Notes: generated by a model from the letters alone, not told the origin. DNA of 64,000 nucleotides from Scheffersomyces stipitis CBS 6054 (GCF_000209165.1 NC_009042.1:1984001-2048000); one strand, 5' to 3'; numbered from the stretch's first letter, positions 53,733-64,000 are shown. Translations and numbers: made by a program.

Positions 53733-55460
53733 CTAATCCTCAGACCCGGAACCAGTTGTAGACGAAGAGTATCTGGTAGAGTTTGTAGTCGACGTAGCCG
53801 AGCTGTCCAAGGTGATTTTGGCATGAGGATGGGCAAAGCATGTTCCCTCGAATCCACCGTAAGTATTTCCTGGTGGTGGGGTGTTGATGCCGTCTCCTGG
53901 AAGAGGAATGTAAGGAAGGTCCTCTTCTGTCTCATTATCTGAAGGAGTCGAGTCTGAATCCGAACTGTAATTGATATCAAAGTCGTCTTCTGCAGCACCA
54001 TTGTCGATATGGAGATTCTCCAAATCTTGAGTTGCCGCAGATGTGGACTTCCTCATCATACGCTGGCTCTGATCGCTCAACAAGTGGCTGAAGGGCTTCT
54101 GTTGCTCTCTGGCATTCCAGTTTAAGTTCCTACTGACACTGTCGATGTACTCAGTTTTCGATGAGATAACAGTAGGGAACGGGAATGGACTAGCCTGTAT
54201 GGTGACGTAATCGCCCTTGCGCAATTCGGTTCGGACCTTACCGTCAAAAGATGCCCAAGCAGTAGATCTACTAGTGTCGGGCACCTTGACCTTCAAGAAC
54301 ATACCGTCTGGCAACAAGATGGGTCTGAACGACAAGGTGTGAGGACAGATCGGCGTCACACTAATTGCACTGACACCTGGGTGGACCAATGATCCTCCTG
54401 CCGAGAGCGAGTATGCTGTCGAACCCGTAGGTGTTGCAATGATCAAGCCGTCAGCCTGGGCAATGGTGAGCAAAGAGCCATCTCCGTACAACTCCAACTG
54501 GGTAACGTAGGGTGATGGACCTCTGTCTATAACCAACTCGTTGAGAACCTGCTGTTCGCAGATCAACTTACCGTCAGCAGTATGTACTCTACAGGTGAAT
54601 CTCATTCGTAAGTACGCCTTTACGCCCGAGGCTATAACTGTGTTCATGCGTTCGCGGAAGTGCTCGAACTTGAAGTTGGTCAAAAAGCCCAAAGATCCCA
54701 AGGCAAACGAGATTACTGGTGGGACGACACGTTGGAATAAGTTCAGCGCATATAGTACTGTTCCGTCACCTCCCAAAGTGACCACCAAGTCGAATTTCTC
54801 AGGGTTTTTCAAGGCGAACTTCTTGTCCCAGAAACGCAAGAGGCCGTTTGCTTTTGGAATCTGGGTGCGGATGTCGTCCGTGTTGAATCGTTTCAGGTTT
54901 TCCAACTTGGCATCAACATAGACCGTGATGTCACGTTCTTGCGTGAGAAGCCATTCTACCACTTCTCGTGTCAAATAGATGAGAGAGTTGTCTCTGGCTT
55001 TGGTCACAATCATGATGGCACGCACATCCAACTGGATCGTGGTCTTGGACAAGTTTTTTGCGAGCATACGCACTCCGTTGGCTGTCTCCGCTAATTCTGT
55101 ATGGGACTTGACCGAACGGATTTCGTCTACAGAAAGCTTCTGCAACATGTTGGTAGAACTAGTAATCTTTTTGTTGACCTGCTCGCAGTAGAGCTTGTTG
55201 TGGATCATCGGAGCCTCTCGCAGAATGTGGTTGCCCACCGGACTAGTAGTTCCGCTGCTGTTTTGCGACTGGATCTGGCTCTGGCTCTGGCTCCGAAACC
55301 CGTTGGCATGGCTGGTGTTAGCGATGATGCTGTGGCCATTAGTCACAACTGTTCCGTAGCCGCGACTCAGAGCTCGCTTGGTAGGATTTGTGGGCCTATC
55401 TGTGTTCGTCATCTCGCCGTGGAGTCGTGCTGTGAGCTGGCTCTTCTTGTCTGTAAACAT
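53733..55460 (-). CDS. UTR1: ATP-NAD kinase (Utr1/Yef1 type)
   Basis: 575 residues from the ATG at 55460. It phosphorylates NAD to NADP. The catalytic domain (about 140-480) has LVVTLGGDGTVLYA (GGDG 230-233), VISFALGSLGFLTNFKFEHF, the NE motif in VLNELVIDRGPSP, and ADGLIIATPTGSTAYSLSAGGSLVHP. The N-terminal ~90 residues are Ser/Gln/Asn-rich without a mitochondrial presequence, so cytosolic Utr1 fits better than Pos5. The C-terminal ~95 residues are acidic and Ser/Thr-rich. The in-frame CTG at 54746-54744 follows YA where human NADK has Ser (YASSLF), supporting CTG=Ser. Confidence 0.92.
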   Translation of the reverse strand: MFTDKKSQLTARLHGEMTNTDRPTNPTKRALSRGYGTVVTNGHSIIANTSHANGFRSQSQSQIQSQNSSGTTSPVGNHILREAPMIHNKLYCEQVNKKITSSTNMLQKLSVDEIRSVKSHTELAETANGVRMLAKNLSKTTIQLDVRAIMIVTKARDNSLIYLTREVVEWLLTQERDITVYVDAKLENLKRFNTDDIRTQIPKANGLLRFWDKKFALKNPEKFDLVVTLGGDGTVLYALNLFQRVVPPVISFALGSLGFLTNFKFEHFRERMNTVIASGVKAYLRMRFTCRVHTADGKLICEQQVLNELVIDRGPSPYVTQLELYGDGSLLTIAQADGLIIATPTGSTAYSLSAGGSLVHPGVSAISVTPICPHTLSFRPILLPDGMFLKVKVPDTSRSTAWASFDGKVRTELRKGDYVTIQASPFPFPTVISSKTEYIDSVSRNLNWNAREQQKPFSHLLSDQSQRMMRKSTSAATQDLENLHIDNGAAEDDFDINYSSDSDSTPSDNETEEDLPYIPLPGDGINTPPPGNTYGGFEGTCFAHPHAKITLDSSATSTTNSTRYSSSTTGSGSED

Positions 55461-56801
55461 GGACTAGTGGGACTTTAGTCGAAGATGACGAATTAATGGA
55501 AAATATGAATCTCTGGCACTGGAAAAAAAGTTTCCGGTGAAACTGATGACTAAGAAAGTAGAATAGATCCACTACGAGATTTCAGTGGGGACTCCGTACT
55601 TGTGTCGTAAAGGAATGCTAAAGACCAGCAGAGAATTGGATGGAATTGGTATGTGTAGTTTAGGAAAGAAGCGGTGGCCACTGCAAAATCAAAAGTTGGG
55701 GATGATGCCGATATGGAAAACTAAATTTGCTTTATGCAAGTCCAGGACGGAAGCTTTGTACTACTAGATGTTCAAATTGTTCAGTACGGACAGAAAAAGT
55801 ATGAAAAGAAAAAGTCAGACTCAAACTATCAGTGGCGAAGTTAGATTGGATCTGTGGAGGTGTTCTCGGTGGTATTGGAATATATATATAGGGATGGCTG
55901 CTATGTACTGATTTGGCTCTGGTGATGAGATGGAGAATTTCTGAGAATATCTCGTAAGACGTCACAGTGGGGAAGATCAGAATCCTATGAAAAATCTTTT
56001 AAACGAGACGGTCCAAGGAACGGCCTGACTTTATATACTAAGAAGAGCAGAGAAAACTAAAATGTTGCCCGATTCCGTAGTCTATATATACTGAACATAT
56101 TTCTCTGGAACAACCTCCTTCCTTCTCTTCTGTGTTAGTGGCCGGAGAATAATCGGACTGGGGTACGGAAGAAAGTCGATGCGGAAGTTATTAACGCTTC
56201 CTACATAGTGAAACGGAACTATTAGATTGTCCATAGTAAAAGATTTGTGGTACTACTGCCTCCTACATAGTGAATCCTAGGAGGTTGTTCCTGGTGTCTG
56301 GATTCTCAGCCTTTCAATATGGATGCTAGCAGTTGAACGACTTTTGTGTGTTTTTCATGATTTCAGCACCGCTCTTAATTTTCACATCTCATATATATTT
56401 GTACATGTCTTGCGCTTTTATTACTTGTAGTGCTCTAACTTGGCAATCTCGTCGTATTTTGGTGCTCTTTGGCTTTTTCGCCATGATTTTTCATGAATTT
56501 TCTTTCGCTACACATGTGTGCTAATGTGTTTGTAGCTCGCAGGTTCAAGAGCCCTTTTTCGGAGTCGCCCCGGTGTCATTCTCCGACCTATCGGCTGCAA
56601 ATACCTTGTAAATCGGCTGAAGAAAAACGTTGCTGGCAAAGTGGTACTGGGTGGCAGAGCTTTTAGACATCTACTATGTTGTACACCCGTAGAGCCAATT
56701 GCTATATTAAGCTACTATACTGTAGAAGTAAGAAATACACTATTGTATCTATTATACTCAAATAATATACATTGTATGAATGCGAATACTATCTATGCGG
56801 A
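55461..56801. other. 1.3-kb NAD kinase upstream / GDA1 3' region
   Basis: No supported gene. It holds TATA-like runs (atatatata near 55879-55890, tatatata near 56083-56090) for the minus-strand NAD kinase gene. A 14-bp direct repeat (tcctacatagtgaa) occurs at 56199-56212 and 56261-56274. ORFs here (60-77 codons) are T-rich and featureless. Confidence 0.5.
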
Positions 56802-58532
56802 CTAGTTGGTCTCTTCAACTCTACATTGCCAGCCGGAGTTGGTCTTGTCCAACAATGGCAACGATGCTCCCAAACACCATCCCAACTCGTTGCCGTCGAT
56901 CGTCTTGGCAGTCTTCAATTCTCTGTGGAAGGGAATGTCGTAACCTGTGTGCAACATGGCTGTGATGAACGACAAATCGGTACACCATTGAGGCTCTTCC
57001 TTCAATTCCTTGATGTGGTCGTCCAAGAGAACTTCCTGCCACAAGGTTTCGCCGTTACACACGATCTTGGCCAAGTCAGCCAACTCCTCGACGGTGAAAG
57101 AAGAGGGGAAACCCAAGGGGTTGGTTCTATCGTAGAAATACGAGAATACGAACATGTCAGAAGTCTTCTGGAAAGACTTGACTAATGAAGGCTGGTGCAC
57201 ACCATTGAACGAACATGGCTTGGAGGTACATTCGGCATCCTTGTTGAGCACCTGCTCGGCAATGGCACGACAGAGAGTTCCACCAGGAGTTGATGGACCC
57301 TGGAAGTTGACAACGTAGAATTCCGATTCAGAAACTTCAACTACTACATCATGAGCAATTACATTTGGAGGAATACAAGGATTGTTGATGGTGATAGAGG
57401 CCTTAGCACCCTTGGTGGATGCCTTGTCGCTGAGCTTTTCCAAGTCTGGGTGTTCTTTCAAACTGCCCTGGATGACCTTGGCGTTGATCTTGTTTCTACC
57501 TTGCATCAATCCGTAGCCCAAGTGCGAAGTCTGGTAAAGCAGGAAGTCTCTGTCACCAAACGTGAAATCGTATTTGTGGTCACCTTCGACCATCTTCTCG
57601 TTGTCACCAAATTGAGGCTCAAATACAATCTGAGTAGAACCTCCACCCAAGTCAAATACAGCAGCAGTAGGGTTCTTTTCTGAACTTCCGATGTTACCCA
57701 ACAAGTAGTTGGTGGTGATCCAGGCATAGACACCTTCGTCTTTGCCTTCCATGATAGATATACCGTCACCGGGAACGACAGCAAATGGGTAATCATTTTC
57801 CAAGTGCGCTCTGACTTCCGCCAAAATGGCGTCAGACTTTTCCTTACCTAAAAGTCTCAACCCAGCAGTGGCCTTGACAGCCACAGGAGTACAGCCTCTC
57901 TTGGCTTCTGGAACGGTTTCTAAGGCAAGTTTCAACAATGGATCGAGTGATTCAGCAGCTCCCTTGGTATCGGTATCGAAGGAAGACAAGCCTGGCTTCA
58001 ACATCTTGAACTCTTCACTCAATAACTTAGGTGGTGATACACAGGTGTTGAACGCATATACGTGGACTCTGGAGCCAGTAGAACCAGCGTCAATCATAAC
58101 CACATAGTCAACTTCTTTACAACTACCAGAAGAACCCTTGGAGGAACCACTAGACGAGCCTTTGGGCTTGCCCTTAGTCTTGGGTTTAGTCTTGGTCGTC
58201 TTTGGCGAGGACTGGTTGACGACTGAACCTTCAGTAGATTCGGTTTCGGTTTCTGGAGCAAGATCCTTGTTGGCTTCGACCTGGCCGGGAGCCGCTGGTT
58301 TCTTGTTATCATTTTGTTGGTATGGAGGTTCGTTTCCTTGGTGAGGTTTTCCCTGTAAAGTATCAACATTATCCATTTCACCCAGTAATGGGACAGCTGC
58401 ATCCCCTGAGACGGCAGGCTTGGTTCTTTGGATGGATGAGCCTAGCGAGTTTTGCGTGGTTGCGAAAAAGGCCACAATCCCCAAGATGGCTAACGCCAGA
58501 AGGAGGTAGCGAACGTTTCGGTTAGAGAACAT
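56802..58532 (-). CDS. GDA1: Golgi guanosine diphosphatase Gda1
   Basis: 576 residues from the ATG at 58532. The frame extends 72 codons upstream with no ATG, and [23 protein letters not shown] is a clear type II signal anchor, so this start is firm. A Ser/Pro/Lys-rich stem leads to the GDA1/CD39 domain with the apyrase conserved regions: [14 protein letters not shown] (ACR1), [11 protein letters not shown] (ACR2), [20 protein letters not shown] (ACR3) and [13 protein letters not shown] (ACR4). Gda1 hydrolyses GDP left after mannosyl transfer to GMP, which is exchanged for incoming GDP-mannose. That supports Mnn9 and Och1, also encoded in this window. Confidence 0.94.
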   Translation of the reverse strand: MFSNRNVRYLLLALAILGIVAFFATTQNSLGSSIQRTKPAVSGDAAVPLLGEMDNVDTLQGKPHQGNEPPYQQNDNKKPAAPGQVEANKDLAPETETESTEGSVVNQSSPKTTKTKPKTKGKPKGSSSGSSKGSSGSCKEVDYVVMIDAGSTGSRVHVYAFNTCVSPPKLLSEEFKMLKPGLSSFDTDTKGAAESLDPLLKLALETVPEAKRGCTPVAVKATAGLRLLGKEKSDAILAEVRAHLENDYPFAVVPGDGISIMEGKDEGVYAWITTNYLLGNIGSSEKNPTAAVFDLGGGSTQIVFEPQFGDNEKMVEGDHKYDFTFGDRDFLLYQTSHLGYGLMQGRNKINAKVIQGSLKEHPDLEKLSDKASTKGAKASITINNPCIPPNVIAHDVVVEVSESEFYVVNFQGPSTPGGTLCRAIAEQVLNKDAECTSKPCSFNGVHQPSLVKSFQKTSDMFVFSYFYDRTNPLGFPSSFTVEELADLAKIVCNGETLWQEVLLDDHIKELKEEPQWCTDLSFITAMLHTGYDIPFHRELKTAKTIDGNELGWCLGASLPLLDKTNSGWQCRVEETN

Positions 58533-59153
58533 ATTAGGGAGTCTCTTGGACAGCTGTTTGAGGAATAAACTCGACACTTTGGATAGTAATAATAGACAGG
58601 CTTGCAGAACTGTATTCAAATCTGGCCTGATTTGAGCGAACGAAAGGGAAAAGACAGAAGAAAGAAACACCTCAGTTCGATCTATAAGAAACAGATTCCA
58701 GTTGTAACACGTATTCTCCTTAAAAAGAGTATATAAAATGTCCTTCACGAAGAAACTGGAAAATCTCAGATATCCCGATTAGATAACTTTTTTTCAGGTG
58801 TGTTGGCGTTTCTTTTCTTTTTCGTGTTTTGGCGCGTAGAACAAAATTATAATATTTAAAATTGTTGGCGTGCGACAATTCAGCCGATCAAGATGAAGAA
58901 TGATGAAGAATGAGGGCGGCAAGTTCAAGAAATTAAGAATATGAAGTGAAGAGCAGCTGGTAGTTTTGCCACTGGCCGTGGGAAGAGTAACTGAAAATCT
59001 GGCCAAATTCTGGGCCAAATTTGTTCTTTTGACAGTCCTTGTGTATTTGAAGTCTTGCAGAATTAAGGGCTTCGGAGTTACTTTTAGTCTGCAGTAGGCG
59101 CTAACTATTGTCTGACACCAAGATTCGAACTGGATGTCCACGAAGATCTTGGT

Positions 59154-59192
59154 GAAGTGTTCCTGCTTGGAAGTGTTCCTGCTTGGAAGTGG
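59154..59192 (+). repeat. 16-bp tandem duplication
   Basis: Two exact copies of gaagtgttcctgcttg followed by a partial third (gaagtg). A recent local duplication, with no coding context. Confidence 0.8.
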
Positions 59193-59786
59193 CTGTAGAA
59201 GACTAGCAGGTTATTCTAGAAAGTCCCATTTTGAGAATTCTAAGTAGCCCGCGAGGGTGACGATGCTTGCGCTGAGCACAGCCAAAGGGACAGTACATTT
59301 AGCAGTACATATACTGCCAATGTAGTACTGTAGCGATTATCAATTCGTGGCTAGTTGATTATAGTCTATAACTGAGAGGTTATGACAAGACAGCATAATG
59401 TAGGTTAATTGTGTTAGAATGTGAGTATGATATTTATGATATCGACTTGAAATGTATAAGCAGAAATACACGGTTACTGACAAACGATGCAGCTAGAATT
59501 GCTCTTCGAATCTGAAATTGTGTTGTCCAACGGCATTAGTTATTGTATTTCTAGATAGAATATATCCAAATTTCTCCTGGTTTTCGCAGCAATTGAGTAG
59601 AATGATTATAATCACCAAACATTTGGAATCAGAAACAGAAAGGAAGAAAACAAGAAATCTACAAAGTGAGTACAACACTCTTTCGTAGTAACTTCATGGA
59701 ATTGAATTGAACTCTCTTTCCTCTATCATCTGCCCATTTCACCACTGAACTCTACCACCATCTTTCCAGAGCGCACGGCTCGCGCC

Positions 59787-60044
59787 CTACAGCCTATTAG
59801 GGAAATCAAGTTGCAACACACGTGACTCCATCTCATGCACCGAAACTCGTGGGTCGATGCTTCCTATTGGGGCTGAATTTGCGAGCAACGTTTTCCAGTC
59901 CTTACAAGCGAGATGACACACGAGGCTGCCATCAGCACGAGTACGGAATGAAGCTGTCACCCGAAATAAGAAGACATTATTTGGATCTGGAATCTGAACA
60001 TATTCGTCTTTTCTCAGACTGTTTTTCTCCATCACCATATTCAT
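59787..60044 (-). CDS. doubtful small ORF, 85 residues
   Basis: An ATG-initiated frame with mixed composition (DEYVQIPDPNNVFLFRVTASF ... LACKDWKTLLANSAPIGSIDP), less biased than the T-rich spurious ORFs nearby. It would be divergent from the acidic-protein gene (167 bp between ATGs) and upstream of GDA1. No family recognised; ORFs of this size also occur by chance. Confidence 0.2.
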   Translation of the reverse strand: MNMVMEKNSLRKDEYVQIPDPNNVFLFRVTASFRTRADGSLVCHLACKDWKTLLANSAPIGSIDPRVSVHEMESRVLQLDFPNRL

Positions 60045-60210
60045 CTAGCAGAACAACTCAGCATCGGCTCTTCTATCTTTGTGAGCCTAGAAAAACTTAT
60101 TCTGCGACTGCCTCACTAAAACAATTTGGCACCCAAACACGTTTTTCACATTTCACATTTTCTTTTAATTGAGAGCCCAAAACAGCCCAAGTGTTGCTGG
60201 AAAAGCTGCC

Positions 60211-61527
60211 ATGGTCTCGGGAACAGCATACACACGGTTCCCGTTGTCTGCTTGCAGTCACGATAACTTGAAGGACTCGTCCAAGTCGCTTGCTGTAGGC
60301 TTGAATAGTTCTGTGAAGAGCTACCAGTTGATGAGTAATGAAGAAGTGGAAGTAATTGAAAATGAAGAAGATGACGAAGATGAAGAAGATGACGAAGATA
60401 ATGAAGATAACGAAGATGATGAAGATGATGAAGATAACGAAAATGACGAAAAATACAATGAACTTGGCCTTGAGCATGAAAATGAAGTAAAGGATAACAA
60501 AATTCTAACCCAATCAAAAGCGGAATATCTCCAGAAGCACGCATACCGCCACTCAGAAGTCTCTGATCTAGAGTCTGACTTCGATGATTCAGATTATGAC
60601 GAACCGGCACCGGAACCATATACGCCCAGTTCCTCGCCTTCTACATTCAAGTTTGATCTCAAATCGAATCTCAAGCCAGCTGAAGAACAGCTAGGTGCGG
60701 TGACATTGTCACTTACTAGAAACAAAATTGCATCTCTAATCACAGAATACTTTCCTGGCGTGCTCCATGATGAAGATTACCGTGAAATCAAAAACTACGT
60801 CATCAACACTGTGCTTCAAAGTTTCGGTGATTCAGACATAAACACCATCTGCAACAAGATCATCCGCAAAAGCTATCGTCCGAAGCTAGTAGAGCAGATC
60901 CAAGATGCATTCGCAGACAAGTATGAGGAGATCAAGATTGATAGTTACTTTGACTACATTACATCTTATCTAACATACGTCGCTGACAAGCGAGACGACA
61001 GCTTGTTGCACAAGCCAAATCTATACGAAAAGTACTCCAAGATCTGGAAGCTTGATAAACCCAACTACAAGATCTACACCAAAGACTATTTCACCGATGA
61101 GTACTTTGACATTTTCCATCAGTACAAGCTGAAGAAAATGAACGACCGCGCTACTATGGACGTCCTCGTAAAGTCAGGGTTTCTCATGAATTTTGACAAG
61201 TTCTACGTCTACTATACGAGAGACTTGAAGTCTGGAGCCTTGCTGTATGATTCAAGCGATGACTCTTCAGAAGAATCTGACTACGACGACTTTGTCTCAG
61301 ACACTTCAGAGCTAGACGGACTAGCTCTCTACTCTAGTGGAAGTAGCTACACTATCCGCAGCAGTGTTAGTTCTGGTTCTTCCCTGGATGCTAGTCGGCG
61401 CTCGTCTACAAGACTGTCGGAAGAACGTAGAAAGCTGCTCCGCTTCGATGATAAAGTCGAAATCGTAAGTGTAAATCAACACCAGCCTGTCAGCTCAGTC
61501 CACACATATTTATGTGGATACCACTAA
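60211..61527 (+). CDS. unrecognised acidic protein, 438 residues
   Basis: The first ATG is at 60211 (438 residues). A second at 60331 starts just before the acidic tract and is possible. A Glu/Asp/Asn tract (about 40-90, blocks of DDEDEEDDEDNED type) is followed by SDLESDFDDSDYDEPAPEPYTP. A folded-looking, Lys/Tyr/Asp-rich central domain (about 165-325) has SLTRNKIASLITEYFPGVL, NYVINTVLQSFGDSDINTICNK and WKLDKPNYKIYTKDYF. A Ser-rich tail ends near KLLRFDDKVEIVSV, which resembles PP1-docking RVxF-type segments without the canonical V/I. I do not recognise the family; it may be CTG-clade specific. Codon use and the ordered centre argue for a real gene. Confidence 0.75.
   Translation: MVSGTAYTRFPLSACSHDNLKDSSKSLAVGLNSSVKSYQLMSNEEVEVIENEEDDEDEEDDEDNEDNEDDEDDEDNENDEKYNELGLEHENEVKDNKILTQSKAEYLQKHAYRHSEVSDLESDFDDSDYDEPAPEPYTPSSSPSTFKFDLKSNLKPAEEQLGAVTLSLTRNKIASLITEYFPGVLHDEDYREIKNYVINTVLQSFGDSDINTICNKIIRKSYRPKLVEQIQDAFADKYEEIKIDSYFDYITSYLTYVADKRDDSLLHKPNLYEKYSKIWKLDKPNYKIYTKDYFTDEYFDIFHQYKLKKMNDRATMDVLVKSGFLMNFDKFYVYYTRDLKSGALLYDSSDDSSEESDYDDFVSDTSELDGLALYSSGSSYTIRSSVSSGSSLDASRRSSTRLSEERRKLLRFDDKVEIVSVNQHQPVSSVHTYLCGYH
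60355..60453 (+). repeat. GAA/GAT repeat encoding the acidic tract
   Basis: A run of gaagat, gaagatgat and gaagataac units inside the acidic protein. Antisense ORFs with Ile/Phe-rich repeats opposite it are artefacts of this repeat. Confidence 0.8.
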
Positions 61528-62191
61528 TATTTATTTGTACTATATAATGAGGAACGACATAAGACAGAACAAATGTAGAATTATAGGCGGAGAAATTGAC
61601 TCATTCCAAAGCAAATGCTTTTCCAATTCCTTTTCGAATTCCTTGCTGATGAAAATCAGAGCTTCGAATTACACTATTAGTTATCAGCCTCTCTTTAATT
61701 AGTAGCTGCGAAATTTCCACATTTGTGTTGACGTCTCACGTGATGCAAAAGTTTTCTCGCTAGTAGCAAAGAGCTTCTCAAGCCCAAAAGCGGAGTACTC
61801 CAGAAGACGAAATTCAAAGCTGTATTCATAACTTCGAGTCCTGCTCAGGCAAAACTAGATAAGAACATATTTGGATTAGCCATACAATACCTTCTACAAT
61901 TTAGAGTGTTGTCTACTTTTCTTTGTGAAATCCAAACTCCGTTCCGAACTTGTCTGACAGAAACCGGACTCTGTTTCTTTCGTAAACGACTCACACATTG
62001 AGACATTCTACATTTTTCAGATCTGTCCATACCCTATTCCTTAATTCAACACCACAATCCACACGATCTTCTAGACCCCTACTATCGTTTCAATCCATAT
62101 TTGATCAACAATAGCCCCATATACAACCCAGAATCCATTGGCTATTCTTTTGTATACTAAATTTCAGTTCGCAATTATTCATAGCCAAAGT
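61528..62191. promoter_or_regulatory. upstream region of the C2H2 gene
   Basis: About 660 bp, AT-rich, with one TCACGTGA (61736-61743) about 450 bp before the C2H2 ATG. The ORFs of about 60 codons here have no features. Confidence 0.45.
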
Positions 62192-64000
62192 ATGTCTGAG
62201 TCCTCTGACACCCCCCAATCTGCGTCCGGAGCGATATCACCGTCCTATTACTCCGGTTCTAGACCGCCGTCCAAGAAGAGGAGAACCCTTGGCTCGTTTC
62301 CATGCCAACATTGCGATAAGGTATTTACCAGATCTGATCATCTCGCTCGTCACAACTTAAACCATGAACCCAAGGAAGTGTTTCGTTGTGATGTTATACT
62401 TGAAGATAGCATAGGAAGAAAACGACTTTGTGGAAAGACATTTGTACGAAAAGACTTGAAAGAACGACATGCCAAACGTCATTTGGAGATGATGGGAGAA
62501 TCCGGCAAGAGAACGTTGCCATTGCAGATGCAATCCACTTCAGCCATTCTGACTTCTTCTCCAACTCGAACAGATACTCCATCTCGCTCACAATCTTCTT
62601 CCAAACGCAAATCTAACGAAGAATCCTCAACAAGCCCAGAATCACCTTCTCAGCCTAACGGTCATTTTCTCCAGATATCCAACTTGATCAACGAAAACGT
62701 GAAAGCCGGTGCTAGTGCTAGTACTGATGCTAATGTAAATGTAAATACTGAAAACGTACAAGTTGAACCAAGATCGCGACAGAACAGTAACAGAATGTCA
62801 CATGTACTGATCCATGAACCAATACATTCACAACAAATACAGGTACAACCACAATCTCAGCCTATTCATTCGCAAGCACATTCTCAACAAATTCAGAACC
62901 AACCAGCACAAATTAAGCTCGAACACGAATCAATTCTAGCACAAACAGGACTCATTGCACAGCAGAAGATCCCGCAGCCTCACGTTCCACAGGATATCAC
63001 CAATCCAGAGATCGTCGACCATGCATCTCTAAATCCTCAGATTGTAGATGTTTCTGCTAATCGACAGTTGGGCCATCAGATACTAAGTCCAACTAATCAG
63101 ATTGGTATACAATTTCAAAATCATCAACTACAAAACCAAAATCAAAACATAATGCAAGGCATGCCTCAGAATGAGAAGCATAATCAGCATCTTCAAGGAC
63201 AGAATCAGAATCTGCCAGTACTCATTAACACTAAACGTAATTCTATAGAGCAACTCAATGCTCTGCTTCCTGCCGGTCAGCTTGACTCTTTTAACGGATA
63301 TCAGAACAATCAGCTTTTGAATGATGAACTGATGTCTCAACAGAATCTCAGTGAGCTCTATTCACAAACAGTTTTGAATTTCAGTAGTAATATTCCTCAG
63401 ACTCAGAACGATATCTTGTCGTGGTTGTTCAACGATTCTCCTACAAATGTGATGTCTAATTCCCCACACGAATCTGTAACCAAAAGATTAGGTAGCAAGG
63501 ATAATTTAATCAGTCTTGCTCAACAGAACCAGATTCAACATCAACAGAGAGTTCCTTCCAGTTTTGAATTTCCTGTCAATGGATCCGCTGCTGTGATTCC
63601 TTCGCCTCACGGTGGATCGCAGTTTTCACCTTTAGGTGAACAGATTCAAGGGATGGCTTCGTCTGCTGGTGCACTCAATATGATTCCGCCAATGGGGAAG
63701 CAAATGAATACTAGTCCACAGTCTAATTTCAATGGCAACATTCAGGCTATGAACAACTACGGTTTCCAGGATCTGAACATTTTCCTGAACGACGACAACC
63801 CCTTAGATGAGCTCTTTATTCGGCAAGTGCAACTTGGAGCTAACCCTAATAACGGAAACAGACTTGTAGATGGCTCTGCAGGACTTATTTCTACGCCAGC
63901 GTTGCTCAATCTTAACATGACTTCTACTGCTTCTTCAAATTCTCCTACAAACACTAATGATTCGGATCCTACACCCAAAAACTCTGTGGATTTCAGTCCT
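62192..64000 (+). CDS. C2H2 zinc-finger transcription factor, C-terminally cut by window edge
   Basis: The frame is open from the ATG at 62192 to the last base (603 codons, no stop). After a short Ser/Pro-rich start and a basic KKRR patch come two fingers. The first is regular, CQHCDKVFTRSDHLARHNLNH (C-x2-C-x12-H-x3-H, about residues 46-65 after the SF at 43-44). The second has stretched Cys spacing: C-x13-C-x12-H-x3-H, with FRCDVILED and LCGKTFVRKDLKERHAKRH. The rest is Gln/Asn/Ser-rich with repeated QxQ/HSQ patterns and short motifs such as ILSWLFNDSP and LDELFIRQ that could be activation segments. This fits the fungal regulator class with two N-terminal C2H2 fingers and a distant fungal_trans domain, which would lie outside the window. 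No specific name is justified. Confidence 0.85.
   Translation, partial: MSESSDTPQSASGAISPSYYSGSRPPSKKRRTLGSFPCQHCDKVFTRSDHLARHNLNHEPKEVFRCDVILEDSIGRKRLCGKTFVRKDLKERHAKRHLEMMGESGKRTLPLQMQSTSAILTSSPTRTDTPSRSQSSSKRKSNEESSTSPESPSQPNGHFLQISNLINENVKAGASASTDANVNVNTENVQVEPRSRQNSNRMSHVLIHEPIHSQQIQVQPQSQPIHSQAHSQQIQNQPAQIKLEHESILAQTGLIAQQKIPQPHVPQDITNPEIVDHASLNPQIVDVSANRQLGHQILSPTNQIGIQFQNHQLQNQNQNIMQGMPQNEKHNQHLQGQNQNLPVLINTKRNSIEQLNALLPAGQLDSFNGYQNNQLLNDELMSQQNLSELYSQTVLNFSSNIPQTQNDILSWLFNDSPTNVMSNSPHESVTKRLGSKDNLISLAQQNQIQHQQRVPSSFEFPVNGSAAVIPSPHGGSQFSPLGEQIQGMASSAGALNMIPPMGKQMNTSPQSNFNGNIQAMNNYGFQDLNIFLNDDNPLDELFIRQVQLGANPNNGNRLVDGSAGLISTPALLNLNMTSTASSNSPTNTNDSDPTPKNSVDFSP

Larger units (their letters stand above)
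58533..60210. other. 1.7-kb region between GDA1 and the acidic-protein gene
   Basis: GDA1 upstream DNA plus the promoter of the next gene. It has a 16-bp tandem duplication (gaagtgttcctgcttg, 59154-59169 and 59170-59185) and a CACGTGA at 59819-59825. An 85-codon minus ORF from ATG (59787-60044) looks somewhat protein-like but matches nothing I know. No RNA gene seen. Confidence 0.45.

Noticed and set aside
59105..59150. Possible minus-strand tRNA (attcgaac T-loop-like string)
   Set aside because: The flanking T-stem does not pair properly and no anticodon arm or A box is present.

Overview
This is a compact eukaryotic chromosome segment of about 40% GC. The proteins are those of a budding yeast: CAM1 with one spliceosomal intron, NOG1, ELP3, PBS2, REV3, MNN9, OCH1, DED1, NAD kinase, GDA1, ASE1 and a Hal3-type protein. 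Intergenic regions are short to medium, and all genes but one look intronless. CTG codons are very rare, and at three conserved sites (retrotransposon RT, NAD kinase, MNN9) a CTG falls where the family usually has serine. I infer a CTG-clade yeast (Scheffersomyces/Debaryomyces/Candida group) that reads CTG as Ser. The species cannot be fixed from the window alone. Protein descriptions here use standard-code translation, so in-frame CTG should be read as Ser.

Layout. 0-3.1 kb: 3' part of a Ty1/copia retrotransposon (integrase-RT linker, RT, RNase H) and its 3' LTR, which points into the next gene. 3.2-14.7 kb: a mitochondrial PPR-like protein, ASE1, a Hal3/Sis2-type protein and a two-RRM RNA-binding protein. 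14.7-24.4 kb: a sparse region with a divergent hexose-transporter-like MFS protein, a short Zn2Cys6 regulator in very long flanks, and one doubtful ORF. 24.4-30.2 kb: CAM1 (its intron carries a C/D snoRNA whose guide matches snR38), MNN9 and NOG1. 31.7-40.3 kb: a tandem CCCH protein, MBA1, a small His-rich protein, ELP3 and PBS2. 40.3-43.1 kb: gene-poor. 43.1-58.5 kb: REV3, OCH1, DED1, NAD kinase and GDA1. 60-64 kb: an unrecognised acidic protein and the start of a C2H2 transcription factor that runs off the right edge.

Functional themes. Golgi mannosylation is represented three times: MNN9 and OCH1 build the N-glycan outer chain, and GDA1 removes GDP to allow GDP-mannose import. Translation and ribosome biogenesis are represented by CAM1, the intronic snoRNA, NOG1, DED1, ELP3 and MBA1. 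These genes are not an operon; each has its own promoter. A palindromic TCACGTGA octamer (Cbf1/E-box type) recurs at least seven times, outside the recognised genes.

Most distinctive observations: the intronic snR38-like snoRNA, the LTR placed as possible promoter of a mitochondrial gene, the motif-poor hexose-transporter homologue, and several well-formed proteins I cannot assign. I saw no CRISPR array, tRNA, rRNA or bacterial-type system.
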